DNA of 64,000 nucleotides from Marinococcus halophilus (GTDB taxonomy: Bacteria > Bacillota > Bacilli > Bacillales > Marinococcaceae): NCBI RefSeq assembly GCF_002265875.1, contig NZ_NPFA01000005.1, forward strand, positions 62,001-126,000, read 5' to 3'. This document shows positions 25,299-33,836 of this stretch, in pieces; positions within the stretch are counted from its first letter, which is position 1; each line of letters starts with the position of its first letter. The notes below the pieces were generated by a model. That model had not been told where the DNA came from. It searched no databases and was given only the letters and a program-made list of their open reading frames with translations. The position numbers and the translations under genes are program-made.

Positions 25299-25710
25299 TC
25301 AGGCGTTCTCCGCTACTTTTCCCATAAGCCTCAGAAGTCTTTCTTTTTCTTCCTTTGTAAACTCTTTTGTCATAATTTCTGTCCATTCCTGCATTGTTTC
25401 CACGACTTCTTTTTCTATTCTCCAGGCCGCACCAGTAAGAAAAAGGGTCTTTTCTCTCCGATCTGAAACGCTGTCTTTTCGGTAAAGATACCTTTTTTTC
25501 AAGTCTTTTTATTGCGCGCGTGACGGTGGCTTTGTCCATCACTATCTGCCTTGTGATATACTCCTGCGATACATTTCCCTGTTCATACAGCGTTAAAAGT
25601 ACAAGCCCTTCTGTATTCCCTAAACCAAAATGATTGAACCGTTTATCGATATACTGGTGAGTAAAACGCTGAATAATGGCAGCCCATTTGCCAACAGAAT
25701 AAATTGTTAT
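25299..25710 (-). pseudogene. Frameshifted MarR-family regulator
   Basis: A MarR winged-helix regulator is readable only across two frames. The first frame gives SVGKWAAIIQRF, GNTEGLVLLTLYEQGNVSQ and the recognition region DKATVTRAIKRLEKK. A run of seven A (25493-25499, minus strand) then shifts the frame, and RYLYRKDSVSDRREKTLFLT follows, ending in KVAENA. One extra A would restore a normal MarR protein. There is also no ATG, GTG or TTG at the expected N-terminus; the codon after the ribosome site reads ATA. It overlaps the end of an MFS remnant. Confidence 0.8.
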
Positions 25711-25711
25711 G

Positions 25712-25924
25712 CTATCTCTTCTCCTCCGAAACTGTACGGCCCTGGAAAGCTTTAAACAGAAAAACAAACGCTGCTGCGACCGCTGTGATTCCTGAAAAGG
25801 CATAAATAAATTGATTGGGGCCGAGCGGTCTACCCGCCAAACGACCGATAGCATTCAGCACAAGCGGAGACAAAAACTGCCCAAAATACATAAAGCTTTG
25901 CACTGTTTTCCTTTGGCCAGCGCA
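25712..25924 (-). pseudogene. C-terminal remnant of an MFS transporter
   Basis: About 70 codons encode the last two spans of a major facilitator efflux protein (SFMYFGQFLSPLVLNAIG, then AFSGITAVAAAFVFLFKAFQ and a charged end EEKR). The remaining roughly 330 residues of a normal protein are missing, and an in-frame stop lies 11 codons upstream of the readable part. The end overlaps the MarR remnant as in an intact MFS-marR operon. An operator-like palindrome sits directly before the remnant, so an internal deletion seems to have joined promoter and 3' end. Confidence 0.7.
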
Positions 25925-25930
25925 TTAATA

Positions 25931-25955
25931 ATTAGTTGCACGCGCAATTAATGTG
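25931..25955. promoter_or_regulatory. MarR-type operator-like palindrome
   Basis: ATTA-G-TTGC-ACGC-GCAA-TTAAT has TTGC/GCAA arms and AT-rich outer arms typical of MarR sites. It survives upstream of the decayed MFS-marR locus. Confidence 0.45.
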
Positions 25956-26002
25956 CCTGTCTATACTTCTCCAGCATAAAAAAAGCAGGCCGCAGCCTGC
26001 TT

Positions 26003-26950
26003 TTACGCACTCTCGTTATAAAATAAAATAGAAGCAATCATAATCATATAGCCAGTCACTACCACTAGCGAAGGGAGCATGTAGGTAAACGCATTTCTGG
26101 TCCGGTCCCTTTTCACAATGATCATTACGAGCCCCGTGAGTACGAACCCGGCTACAGCCACCACCGTGGTCTGGTTGCTCGTATCCACCCAAATACTCCC
26201 GCCGCGGTAAAAGGCGTCTCCGATCGCTGTTACGAGTACGTTGAAAATATTGCTTCCAAGAATCGTACCAATCGCCATATTCACATTGGCAAGCCTCAGC
26301 GCTACAAATACGCTAACAGCATCCGGCAGGGAAGTGGCAGTTGCGACCAGAATACTGCCGACCGCTGTAGCGCTTATTCCCGTAGTAGTCGACATAATGT
26401 CTCCGGATATAGACAGAGTGCTTCCGGAAATAAAAATAATCACAGCAAACGTGATAAATTTAATAATGGTTCGCCGGATGTTTACATTTTGATCCGGCGA
26501 AGCTGTTTTTTCCTCTTCAGCAGTATCGTTCTGCTTTTGGGATATATAAAACATGCCGCCGAGGTAAATAATAACTACCAGTAAGCTGATAACACTTACG
26601 CCAAAATAGGAAAGCGGGTAGTGAAGTATTAGGCCGCCGGCCGTCACTACGCAGAGCAAAAGCGCAATGATGGCTGTATAAAGATGATCATCTGATACTT
26701 TAAGAAATAACCGTTTGTTTCGAAAGTAAATATCCAGTAAAAACAAAAAGAAAATATTAAAAATAATACTTCCAAGTCCGTTCCCTACTGCGATATCGGC
26801 GTTGCCAATCACACTAGCCGAGATCGTCGCGGTTAATTCAGGAAGAGACGTTGCAACGGCCAGAAGGATAGTACCCGCAAGCAGACCGCCAATTTTCGTA
26901 TTTCTGCTGATAATATCTGCATAGCCTGACAATTTCACAGCTGAAAACAC
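26003..26950 (-). CDS. Sodium/calcium exchanger family protein (CaCA, YrbG-like)
   Basis: Membrane cation antiporter with the two alpha-repeats of the CaCA family: GTILLAVATSLPELTATISA near the N-terminus and GSILVATATSLPDAVSVFVA in the second half, each followed by a GN/GSNIFN motif. About ten spans and a charged central loop are visible. The listed GTG is the only canonical start, but the frame is open to 27025 and encodes a normal first span (SIVAFILSAAVSVF). AAGGAG stands ten bases before an in-frame ATT at 27001, so the true start may be a non-canonical ATT. Confidence 0.85.
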   Translation of the reverse strand: MFSAVKLSGYADIISRNTKIGGLLAGTILLAVATSLPELTATISASVIGNADIAVGNGLGSIIFNIFFLFLLDIYFRNKRLFLKVSDDHLYTAIIALLLCVVTAGGLILHYPLSYFGVSVISLLVVIIYLGGMFYISQKQNDTAEEEKTASPDQNVNIRRTIIKFITFAVIIFISGSTLSISGDIMSTTTGISATAVGSILVATATSLPDAVSVFVALRLANVNMAIGTILGSNIFNVLVTAIGDAFYRGGSIWVDTSNQTTVVAVAGFVLTGLVMIIVKRDRTRNAFTYMLPSLVVVTGYMIMIASILFYNESA

Positions 26951-27248
26951 TGAAACTGCAGCAGAAAGTATAAATGCAACGATTGATAAAGTAGCAGTAA
27001 TAAAGCATTGACTCCTTCCATCTATTTACAAATCACAGCTTCGCACTTTTAATATTAAAGAACTCCTTCCCGTTTTACCCTCTCGAATATGATAGTAACC
27101 TTCATTCTCTTATTCTCAGGAGGCACTACAGGATATTTAAATATTTAAAATAGTAAAAAGCTTTTATCCCTGCAATGACTCCAAACGAAAAATATTATAA
27201 ACATCTCCGAGGTTGCACGCGAAACTATCACATGGTTTTCAGGCCAGC

Positions 27249-27668
27249 CTAACGCCAGTTCTCATATTGGCCCTGGATACTGTCTATTTCTATTAAACAG
27301 CGCTGCAGACCCGGCGTTGGGCAAAGCTGGTTGTAACGACGAATTTTTTTATTTATTTTGCTGATTTCTTTTTTTATACGGTGTTCAGAGGCCTTTTTAT
27401 ACAACTGCTGGTTCAATACTTTCTCGAGCTCTTCCCGTATTTCCCGCTGAAGCCGAACCCACGAAGGCACAAATCCATTTCGCTTTAAAAGCGTATCAAA
27501 GGTGTCGTTCTGCAGATATTCTTTCGAAAGCGGCTCCCCACGTCCCTGCAGGTTGTCAAAACCGCCTTTTTTTTCGTGCTCCCGGATTAATTCACCAATC
27601 GGGTCGCGGTACGTTAGTCCTTCTTTTTCATCAGCCAGCTTCTCATTATATTCCTTCGATAACGCCAT
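27249..27668 (-). CDS. DUF1992 (DnaJ-like C28) family protein
   Basis: This 139-residue protein has the DUF1992 signature DPIGELIREHEKKGGFDNLQG near residue 20, followed by GEPL and FVPSWVRLQREIREEL. Bacterial members are small cytosolic proteins distantly tied to a DnaJ-family regulator; no biochemical role is established. AAAGGAG lies at normal spacing before the ATG. It is probably transcribed on its own, between the exchanger and the nitronate monooxygenase gene. Confidence 0.85.
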   Translation of the reverse strand: MALSKEYNEKLADEKEGLTYRDPIGELIREHEKKGGFDNLQGRGEPLSKEYLQNDTFDTLLKRNGFVPSWVRLQREIREELEKVLNQQLYKKASEHRIKKEISKINKKIRRYNQLCPTPGLQRCLIEIDSIQGQYENWR

Positions 27669-27730
27669 CTGTTCTGCTCCTTTATTCTAATGATAATTTT
27701 ATTTTAACAAACAGAGCGCAGAGAGTCCTT

Positions 27731-28798
27731 CTAGAGACTTTCCCAGGCTTCTTCCGCCTCTTCCATAAGACGCTTAATCATGGCAGCTGCCGGCTCCTGT
27801 ACACTAAGGCGTGTTCCTTGGCCGCTCCATAGAGACATAAATGCAGACTCGTTTTGCCTGGCCGCTTCCCGGCGAATTGGCTGGGTAAGCATGTTCTGGA
27901 CTGGATACGGCGGCCATTTGTGATCAAGCGCTTCCATCCACGCCATCATTTTATTCGTTATTCCCCTGGCCGGCTTGCCGCTGAATATAGTAGTAATGGC
28001 AGTGTCAGTTTCTTTACTCGTTAATACAGCCTGCTGGTGGGCGGGCGGGGCACCGCTTTCCCTGCATGTTAAAAACGCAGTGCCCATCTGCACGGCTTCC
28101 GCGCCCAGAGCATGCGCAGCCAGAACACCACGACCATCCATAATCCCCCCAGCTGCAATAACTGGAATATCGACTTTATCTACGACCTGCGGTACCAGGG
28201 CCATGGTTCCTACCATCGCTTTCTCAAACGATTCTGCAAAGGTACCCCGATGTCCGCCTGCTTCACTTCCCTGGGCCACCACTGCGTCCATTCCTGCCTG
28301 CTCATTCCGGGCAGCTTCCTCCACGGAGGTGGCGGTGCCGATCAAAAAGACGCCGTGGGCTTTCAGCCGCTTCATTTGTTCAGGAGAAGGAAGCCCAAAG
28401 GTAAAGCTGCAGATTTCAATTTTTTCTTCTATAACAACTTCGAGCTGTTCTTCAAAAAAAGAGGGCAGCTTTTCGGGCACTGGTGCAGAGTCTAAATTTA
28501 ACTTTTTATGAATCAGGGAGAGCTTTTCATTGGCTTTCTGCACATCTCCAGGAACCACTTCCGGGGTTTCCGGCACAAAAACGTTCACCGCAAACGCACC
28601 CTCTGTCTGCTTTTTAACACGTTGGATGGCAGAACGAAGATTCTCCGCGTGCATATACCCGGCTCCTATAGTTCCAAGTCCGCCAGCTTTTGTGACTTCT
28701 GCTACTAACTCCGGGGTAGTGATCCCGCCTGCCATCCCGGCTTGAATAATGGGTTTTTCAATTCGAAGACGCATAAGTAATTCAGGACGTGCCGCCAT
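27731..28798 (-). CDS. Nitronate monooxygenase (NPD family)
   Basis: FMN-dependent TIM-barrel enzyme that oxidises propionate-3-nitronate and other alkyl nitronates. The 355 residues show RIEKPIIQAGMAGGITTPEL at the N-terminus, GGLGTIGAGYM, the central VVAQGSEAGGHRG with the conserved catalytic-region His, and IPVIAAGGIMDGRGVLAA plus GAEAVQMGTAFLTC for FMN phosphate binding. AAAGGAG precedes the ATG. It is similar in pattern to B. subtilis YrpB and has no functional neighbours. Confidence 0.92.
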   Translation of the reverse strand: MAARPELLMRLRIEKPIIQAGMAGGITTPELVAEVTKAGGLGTIGAGYMHAENLRSAIQRVKKQTEGAFAVNVFVPETPEVVPGDVQKANEKLSLIHKKLNLDSAPVPEKLPSFFEEQLEVVIEEKIEICSFTFGLPSPEQMKRLKAHGVFLIGTATSVEEAARNEQAGMDAVVAQGSEAGGHRGTFAESFEKAMVGTMALVPQVVDKVDIPVIAAGGIMDGRGVLAAHALGAEAVQMGTAFLTCRESGAPPAHQQAVLTSKETDTAITTIFSGKPARGITNKMMAWMEALDHKWPPYPVQNMLTQPIRREAARQNESAFMSLWSGQGTRLSVQEPAAAMIKRLMEEAEEAWESL

Positions 28799-28921
28799 GT
28801 ATGCTCTCTCCTTTATGACAATGTTTTATACAATTAATTGGAAATGTATTTATTATATCACGACACCAGACACGCCTGAATCTTTTGCATCGAGCCTAAA
28901 GTTTCAGTATGCGTTTTTCGA

Positions 28922-28957
28922 ACAAAAAAACAGGGGGCATAAGCCCGCTGCTTTTTA
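28922..28957 (-). terminator. Terminator of the PAS chemoreceptor gene
   Basis: On the minus strand GCGGGC-TTAT-GCCCCC is followed by TG and seven T, just at the stop codon. Confidence 0.7.
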
Positions 28958-29869
28958 CAAAATATTCCGAAATTGTTTTGCCCGTTCTTCCAGGCTCCTC
29001 GCTGCTGTGCCAATGTGTTCAAATTCTTCCACAGCCTGTTTGATGTGCTCCTGGCTGTTTTCCATCCCCTTCTGGGAACGGAGCGTGCCTTCGCTTATTT
29101 TACTTACTTCCCCGGTGATGCCCTCAACGTGCCCGTTTACCTCCTGGATAGAGGAATGGGCCCTCGTCGCCAGTTTCCGTACTTCATCTGCCACCACTGT
29201 AAACCCCCGGCCATGTTCTCCGGCCCGTGCCGCTTCAATGGCCGCATTTAAAGCTAACAAATTCGTCTGGTCTGCTATCTCACGAATCGTTTTTACGATG
29301 CCGCGTATAGAATCTGCCTGCTGTTCCAATGATGCGAGAATCACCAGGTTGTTATTTGCTTCTTCCACCACCTGATGAGAGCTTTCGGTGATATCACGGC
29401 TTTTTATCATCCCGTCCTCCGCTCTTTTCAACAGCTCCTCAGACATACTTTGTACGGAATTCGAAACTTTTGTCATCTCATTCTCCCGAAGTGTAATGTC
29501 TGTCGCTGCCTTCAATACGGCATGTACTTTCCCCCTATCATCAAATACGGGCATATACGTAGCTTCAAGCCTTACCAGCTTGCCGCTTCTCGTCATCCGC
29601 TGGATTTTATCCTGAAAAGATTTTCCCGCGCGCAGATCCTGCCAAAATTTTTCGTAATCCCGGCTTGAGGCGAAATCCGGGGTACAAAACTGCCGGTGGT
29701 GCATACCAGCCATATCTTCTTCATGGTATTCCATTGCAGCAGCAAAATGGCGGTTCGCCCACAAAACTCTTCCATTGAGGTCGAATTCAATTAAAGCAAG
29801 CGATTGCTCAAGCGCACGCAATACCTGGGACGCTTCTAAAACCTGGTCATTGTTTTTTATTGTTTGCAT
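28955..29869 (-). CDS. Soluble PAS-domain methyl-accepting chemotaxis protein
   Basis: Cytoplasmic chemoreceptor of 304 residues without membrane spans. An N-terminal PAS domain (about 15-130, [21 protein letters not shown] and ITRSG-type core) is followed by a short signalling coiled coil. Its tip holds the conserved hairpin [23 protein letters not shown], given here in part as [18 protein letters not shown], and then [13 protein letters not shown]. This is the architecture of energy or redox sensors such as Aer-like and BdlA-like proteins; the PAS ligand (FAD, heme or other) is not predictable. AGAGAGGT precedes the ATG. No other chemotaxis gene is in the window. Confidence 0.9.
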   Translation of the reverse strand: MQTIKNNDQVLEASQVLRALEQSLALIEFDLNGRVLWANRHFAAAMEYHEEDMAGMHHRQFCTPDFASSRDYEKFWQDLRAGKSFQDKIQRMTRSGKLVRLEATYMPVFDDRGKVHAVLKAATDITLRENEMTKVSNSVQSMSEELLKRAEDGMIKSRDITESSHQVVEEANNNLVILASLEQQADSIRGIVKTIREIADQTNLLALNAAIEAARAGEHGRGFTVVADEVRKLATRAHSSIQEVNGHVEGITGEVSKISEGTLRSQKGMENSQEHIKQAVEEFEHIGTAARSLEERAKQFRNIL

Positions 29870-29991
29870 TACTATTACCTCTCTAGTTCTTTTTAATTAT
29901 ATATCATTAATACTTTATACCCATTAGGCTATTTTAAAAACACTTTTTTTAATACATATTTATAAAAAAGTCTTAATTATTCAATAACAAT

Positions 29992-30021
29992 AAAAAAGAC
30001 CTATTCTTTAAGGTCTTTTTT
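29992..30021 (-). terminator. Diguanylate cyclase gene terminator
   Basis: AAAAAAGACCT pairs with AGGTCTTTTTT; the stem overlaps the last codons of the gene and gives a T-run on the minus strand. Confidence 0.85.
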
Positions 30022-31095
30022 CGAATACATACATGTCTGGTTACGGCCTTGATCTTTTGCCTGGTACAAAGCTTCATCCGCCTGTTTAAAAAGCTCTCTC
30101 TCCTCCACAGCAGTATCAGGGAAAGTAGAAACTCCGGTTGACACAGTAATGTTCAATGTCCGGTGCTCTGTTATGAAAGGATATTTTTCCACCCGCTGAC
30201 GTATGCGTTCAGCGATACCAGCTGCCCTAAAACCGGAACAGCCGAACAATATGATTGTAAATTCCTCCCCGCCTTTACGATATACAGAATCCTCAGGCCG
30301 GACCATTTCGAGAAGCACCGCGCCGAGCTGCCTTAGGATGTCATCTCCGGCTGCGTGACCGTATTGATCGTTAATATCTTTAAAATGATCGATGTCAATA
30401 ATGAGTAGAGATACTGCCTGCTTTGTTTTCGAAGCCTGCTCCAGTTTTTTTGTTAAGGAATAAGTGAAGCTCCTTGGATTATCAAGGCCCGTAAGAGGAT
30501 CCTTTAAGGATTCTGCACGGTACTTGTGAAGCAGCTGGTTGGAATAAGTCAGCCGCTTTACCATATATACAGCTGCGAATACTCCAGCAAATGAAACAAA
30601 CCAATAACTGAGCGCTACTTCTGTATAAAGAGCGACAGTGTTTAACTGATAAAGCATGATAACGAGAAAATAGAGATTGGAGCTGAGAAGCATATAGAAT
30701 GCTGCAAGCCACGGGTCCCGTACCGCACGGGCGATAAAAACCGATACCGCCGTGCTGAAAATAATCATGCTGAGCGGGTACAAAACGATTACTCCCCCTC
30801 CAAATGCGAGACGGGAAAACGAAATAATAACCGCAGCTGTGACTGCAGGCATCCATCCTCCAAACAAAGCACTGATCATAATTGGAATATGGCGAAGGTC
30901 GATCAGCGTGTATTCATTAACCTTGATGCCAAACTCGATTAAAACCATGCCGAGCAATCCAAAGAGCACGCCAGTCATCAACCTCACCGGTGTAGTAGTA
31001 ATGTGTGAAAAAGAGTGCTCCCGGAATACTTGATAATAAAAGAAAAGGAATGACACCAAAATAGTTAAATTAACAAAAAGCTGACTTAACACCAT
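30001..31095 (-). CDS. dgcK: Membrane diguanylate cyclase (5TMR-LYT + GGDEF)
   Basis: Makes cyclic di-GMP from two GTP. The 364-residue protein has a 5TMR-LYT sensor of about six spans (residues 1-185, with DLRHIPIMISALFGGW) and a GGDEF domain (195-355) with DIDHFKDINDQYGH and the intact active site GGEEF. RPED stands exactly five residues upstream, so the product-binding inhibitory I-site (RxxD) is present. Size and layout match B. subtilis DgcK (YhcK). GGGAGGGGG precedes the ATG. No c-di-GMP riboswitch is visible in its leader. Confidence 0.9.
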   Translation of the reverse strand: MVLSQLFVNLTILVSFLFFYYQVFREHSFSHITTTPVRLMTGVLFGLLGMVLIEFGIKVNEYTLIDLRHIPIMISALFGGWMPAVTAAVIISFSRLAFGGGVIVLYPLSMIIFSTAVSVFIARAVRDPWLAAFYMLLSSNLYFLVIMLYQLNTVALYTEVALSYWFVSFAGVFAAVYMVKRLTYSNQLLHKYRAESLKDPLTGLDNPRSFTYSLTKKLEQASKTKQAVSLLIIDIDHFKDINDQYGHAAGDDILRQLGAVLLEMVRPEDSVYRKGGEEFTIILFGCSGFRAAGIAERIRQRVEKYPFITEHRTLNITVSTGVSTFPDTAVEERELFKQADEALYQAKDQGRNQTCMYSKKDLKE

Positions 31096-31220
31096 GGCCC
31101 CCTCCCATCATTCAGTCCCCGTGCACGAATGTATCCCGTGGTTCGATCCTTTTAAGATGTAGTTTCTACGCTGGTTTGGGATACCTGGGCTTCTTTTTCG
31201 CCTTTTCACCTTTTCTTTGC

Positions 31221-31249
31221 TATACTACTTACTATACCGTCCAGACTGT
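31221..31249 (+). promoter_or_regulatory. TetR-type operator and promoter region of the SMR operon
   Basis: A -10-like TATACT (31221) is followed by the inverted repeat AC-C-GTC-CA-GAC-T-GT (31236-31249), about 20 bp before the tetR start. This suggests autorepression of the operon. Confidence 0.5.
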
Positions 31250-31270
31250 TAACTATAAGGAGAATTAACA

Positions 31271-31801
31271 ATGAGCAAACGAGTAGATATTATGCACGCT
31301 GCTGCCCGTATTATCCGCAGGGAAGGGTTTAACCGTCTTACGCTCCATGCGGTGGCAGAAGAAGCTGATGTAAGTAAAGGCGGCCTGCTTTATCATTTTC
31401 CTAATAAAGAACAGCTCATTTATGAGATGAACGCTTATGCGCTTGCACGCTTTCATGAATTAATTGAAGAAAAACGCCATGTGGCGGGAAGTTATATTAA
31501 AGCATATGCAGAAGCAACACTCGAAGAGCTTCGTTCAGGCAGTAATTTTTTAATAAATGCGAGTCTGCTGGCCACCCTTGCTGATCATAAAGAAGTGCTC
31601 GACCTTTGGAAAAAATACAACGAACGCTGGGAGACACTTTTTGCTTCTGACACCTTTCATGCTGATGATGCTTCCATGATCCGGCTGTTAAGTGACGGTA
31701 TTTGGTTCTCCCATATTTTTGAGATTAACACCATGCCTCTTTCACAGGCTGAACGCCTGCTTCAAAATCTTTTGAACCGTCTCGGCGAAGGAGAGCTGTA
31801 A
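31271..31801 (+). CDS. TetR/AcrR-family regulator of the SMR pump operon
   Basis: A 176-residue repressor with an N-terminal helix-turn-helix (RIIRREGFNRLTLHAVAEEADVSK is the region; recognition near VSKGGLLYHFPNKEQL) and a helical ligand-binding domain. It is first in a three-gene operon with two small multidrug resistance proteins, like the B. subtilis yvdT-yvdS-yvdR set. Its stop overlaps the next ATG as TAATG. It probably represses its own operon through the inverted repeat upstream; the inducer is unknown. Confidence 0.9.
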   Translation: MSKRVDIMHAAARIIRREGFNRLTLHAVAEEADVSKGGLLYHFPNKEQLIYEMNAYALARFHELIEEKRHVAGSYIKAYAEATLEELRSGSNFLINASLLATLADHKEVLDLWKKYNERWETLFASDTFHADDASMIRLLSDGIWFSHIFEINTMPLSQAERLLQNLLNRLGEGEL

Positions 31802-32112
31802 TGGTTTATGCGCTCATTATTATCTCTGTCGTTTGCGAAGTATTTGCCTCCTCCATGCTGAAGCTTTCGTATGGTTTTACCCGGCTGCTTCCCTCTCTCG
31901 GGTTTGCAGCGGGTATGGGCATTGCTTTTTATCTGCTTGCTCTAGTTCTTCAGACTCTCCCTCTTGGTGTTGTTTACGCTACCTGGAGCGGCCTTGGCAC
32001 CATATTGACTACCGGCATTGGAGTTTTTTATTTCAGGGAAAAAATGAACAAAACGAACGCCGGAGGCATTATTTGCCTGGTAATCGGTATTCTTATGATG
32101 AATTTAGGATGA
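31801..32112 (+). CDS. Small multidrug resistance (SMR) protein, first of a pair
   Basis: Four-span proton-coupled exporter subunit of 103 residues. The essential membrane Glu is present in TM1 (IISVVCEVFASSMLKLS), with the TM3 motif GVVYATWSGLGTI. Paired SMR proteins with opposite topologies act as heterodimers, so it likely works with the next gene product. Translation is coupled to the tetR-type gene through TAATG. Substrates may be quaternary ammonium or guanidinium-type compounds; the sequence does not decide. Confidence 0.9.
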   Translation: MVYALIIISVVCEVFASSMLKLSYGFTRLLPSLGFAAGMGIAFYLLALVLQTLPLGVVYATWSGLGTILTTGIGVFYFREKMNKTNAGGIICLVIGILMMNLG

Positions 32113-32128
32113 AAGGAAGGGACAAATT

Positions 32129-32494
32129 ATGCGTGCTGCTCTTCTATTATTGGCCGCCATTTTATTTGAGGTCGTTGCTTCTACGTCTTTAAAGCTCTCC
32201 GAAGGATTTACCAACCTTATTCCCTCTCTAACTGTTTTTATAGCATTCATTAGTGCTTTTTTCTTTCTCAGCCTTGCTTTAAAATCGATCCCGCTGTCTG
32301 TCGCTTACGCTATCTGGGCAGGACTTGGCACGGCTTTAACAGCCGGAGCAGGCATTGTGCTTTTTCAGGAATCATTCGGATGGATGAAGGCCATCGGGCT
32401 GTTTTTAGTTATTTCCGGCCTTATCCTGCTTCATGTGAAGAGTGGCCGCCGTAATAGAAAAGGCAAGTATTTTCCCCGTGCCCGGCACACTTAA
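32129..32494 (+). CDS. Small multidrug resistance (SMR) protein, second of a pair
   Basis: A 121-residue, four-span partner with the conserved Glu in AAILFEVVASTSLKLSEGF and the SVAYAIWAGLGTAL motif. A positively charged tail (SGRRNRKGKYF) follows the last span and may set the opposite membrane orientation to its partner. GGAAGGG precedes the ATG, 16 bp after the first SMR gene. A good terminator closes the operon. Confidence 0.9.
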   Translation: MRAALLLLAAILFEVVASTSLKLSEGFTNLIPSLTVFIAFISAFFFLSLALKSIPLSVAYAIWAGLGTALTAGAGIVLFQESFGWMKAIGLFLVISGLILLHVKSGRRNRKGKYFPRARHT

Positions 32495-32510
32495 GCTTCG
32501 TTTTTAAAAA

Positions 32511-32550
32511 CCCGCAGTCTCCGTGAAACATGGATATGCGGGATTTTTTT
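32511..32550 (+). terminator. SMR operon terminator
   Basis: CCCGCA pairs with TGCGGG around an inner stem (TCCGTG/CATGGA), followed by TTTTTTT. Confidence 0.88.
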
Positions 32551-32688
32551 CTCACATTTTTACATAAAATTTTAAAAAAAGCGTTTACTCCCGACATTTA
32601 TAAGGTAAAATTACCATAGAATACCAGAAGCCAGTATTTTTTCACATAAGCTTTTGATGAATACATGAAAGTAAAGAAAGGACGAATA

Positions 32689-33705
32689 ATGATGAAAAAG
32701 TGGATTACAGGAAGCAGTGCCGGTGTTTTAGCACTTGGCGTAATTGCCGTGCCCGCTCAAGCGGAGGAATTGAATACCGGTGACATTTTACAGCAGTCAA
32801 ACGAAACGATGGCTGAACTTGACAGCTATTCTGCCACTACAGAAATTTCACAGGAAATTACAAACGCCGCCGGTAAAGGTGAAACAATGACAAACAGCTC
32901 CACCTCGGAGCAGGATATTACAATGGATCCTTTCGCCCTCTACCAGACAACTAACACAGTCGATCCAGTCAGCGGTGAAGAAGTGTCTACAGAAATGTAC
33001 TGGACAGAAGACGGTTACTACGTCGAAATGCCGGATGGCAGCTGGACTATGATGCCCGCTGATATGATGGGGAGCATGGAAGAGATGACTACAAGCCCCG
33101 GCATGCATATGGAAGCATCGGAAGCCTTCGCTGAAGAAATGGACATAGAGGAGACAGAAAATTCCTACGTACTCACCTACGAAGGAAGCGGTGAAGAAAT
33201 AGAAGAAGCGGCCAGTAAAATGATGCAGTCTGATATGGGAAGCGGCATGGCAAATGAAGAAATGCTGGAAGAAACGTGGAGCATGATCGATATTAAGGAT
33301 GTCTCCATGAGCTTAACCCTGGATAAGGAAACGCACTACATGACAGCGAGCACTATTAACCTGGATGCTTCTTATGATATGGAAGAAATTACAACAGACA
33401 TGAAGCTGACAGCTGATTCCACTTATTCCAATTTCAACAGCGTGAGTGATATTACTGTTCCAGAGGAAGTTATGGACAACGCTGTACCGATGGATGAAAT
33501 GGAAGGCATGGATGGAATGAACGAGATGGAAGAGATGCCTGAAGAAGGCATGGCCGGAGAAGACGCTTCCATGGAAGAAGACGCTGAAGGCGGAGAAATG
33601 CCTGAAACAGCCAGCTCCCAGCCGGCTTATATGGCTGCCGGCCTGGCCCTGAGCGTGATTGCCGGCGGGGCACTGCTTTGGACCAGACGCCGTCAGCAGG
33701 CATAA
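32689..33705 (+). CDS. Sortase-anchored Met/Glu-rich surface protein (DUF6612-like)
   Basis: Secreted, wall-anchored protein of 338 residues. A signal peptide (MKKWITGSSAGVLALGV to cleavage at AQA) is followed by an LppX/DUF6612-like domain starting SNETMAELDSYSATTEI. A low-complexity acidic segment dense in Met (about residues 265-305, with repeats such as DEMEGMDGM) comes next, then the sorting signal MPETA, a hydrophobic helix and RRRQQA. The start follows AAAGGA; an ATG eight codons earlier has no site. The next gene is a sortase, the likely anchoring enzyme. The Met-rich stalk could bind metal or scavenge oxidants; this is conjecture. Confidence 0.85.
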   Translation: MMKKWITGSSAGVLALGVIAVPAQAEELNTGDILQQSNETMAELDSYSATTEISQEITNAAGKGETMTNSSTSEQDITMDPFALYQTTNTVDPVSGEEVSTEMYWTEDGYYVEMPDGSWTMMPADMMGSMEEMTTSPGMHMEASEAFAEEMDIEETENSYVLTYEGSGEEIEEAASKMMQSDMGSGMANEEMLEETWSMIDIKDVSMSLTLDKETHYMTASTINLDASYDMEEITTDMKLTADSTYSNFNSVSDITVPEEVMDNAVPMDEMEGMDGMNEMEEMPEEGMAGEDASMEEDAEGGEMPETASSQPAYMAAGLALSVIAGGALLWTRRRQQA

Positions 33706-33720
33706 TACACTTTTAACCAC

Positions 33721-33757
33721 GCAGCAGCCTTCTCCTTCTCGGTGAAGGTTGTTTTTT
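33721..33757 (+). terminator. Terminator-like hairpin between surface protein and sortase genes
   Basis: CAGCCTTC pairs with GAAGGTTG (one G-U), followed by seven T. Some readthrough or a separate sortase promoter is expected. Confidence 0.7.
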
Positions 33758-33836
33758 TCTTTATTGAACGTGTATTATGGAAATAATAGTAACGTCTATT
33801 ATGGTCCGTTATGTCCCTTTACTGGAGTGAACATAT

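Noticed and set aside
31096-31200. Possible c-di-GMP riboswitch upstream of the diguanylate cyclase or guanidine riboswitch upstream of the SMR genes
   Set aside because: A GTATCCC/GGGATAC pair exists, but none of the conserved bases of either aptamer could be found.
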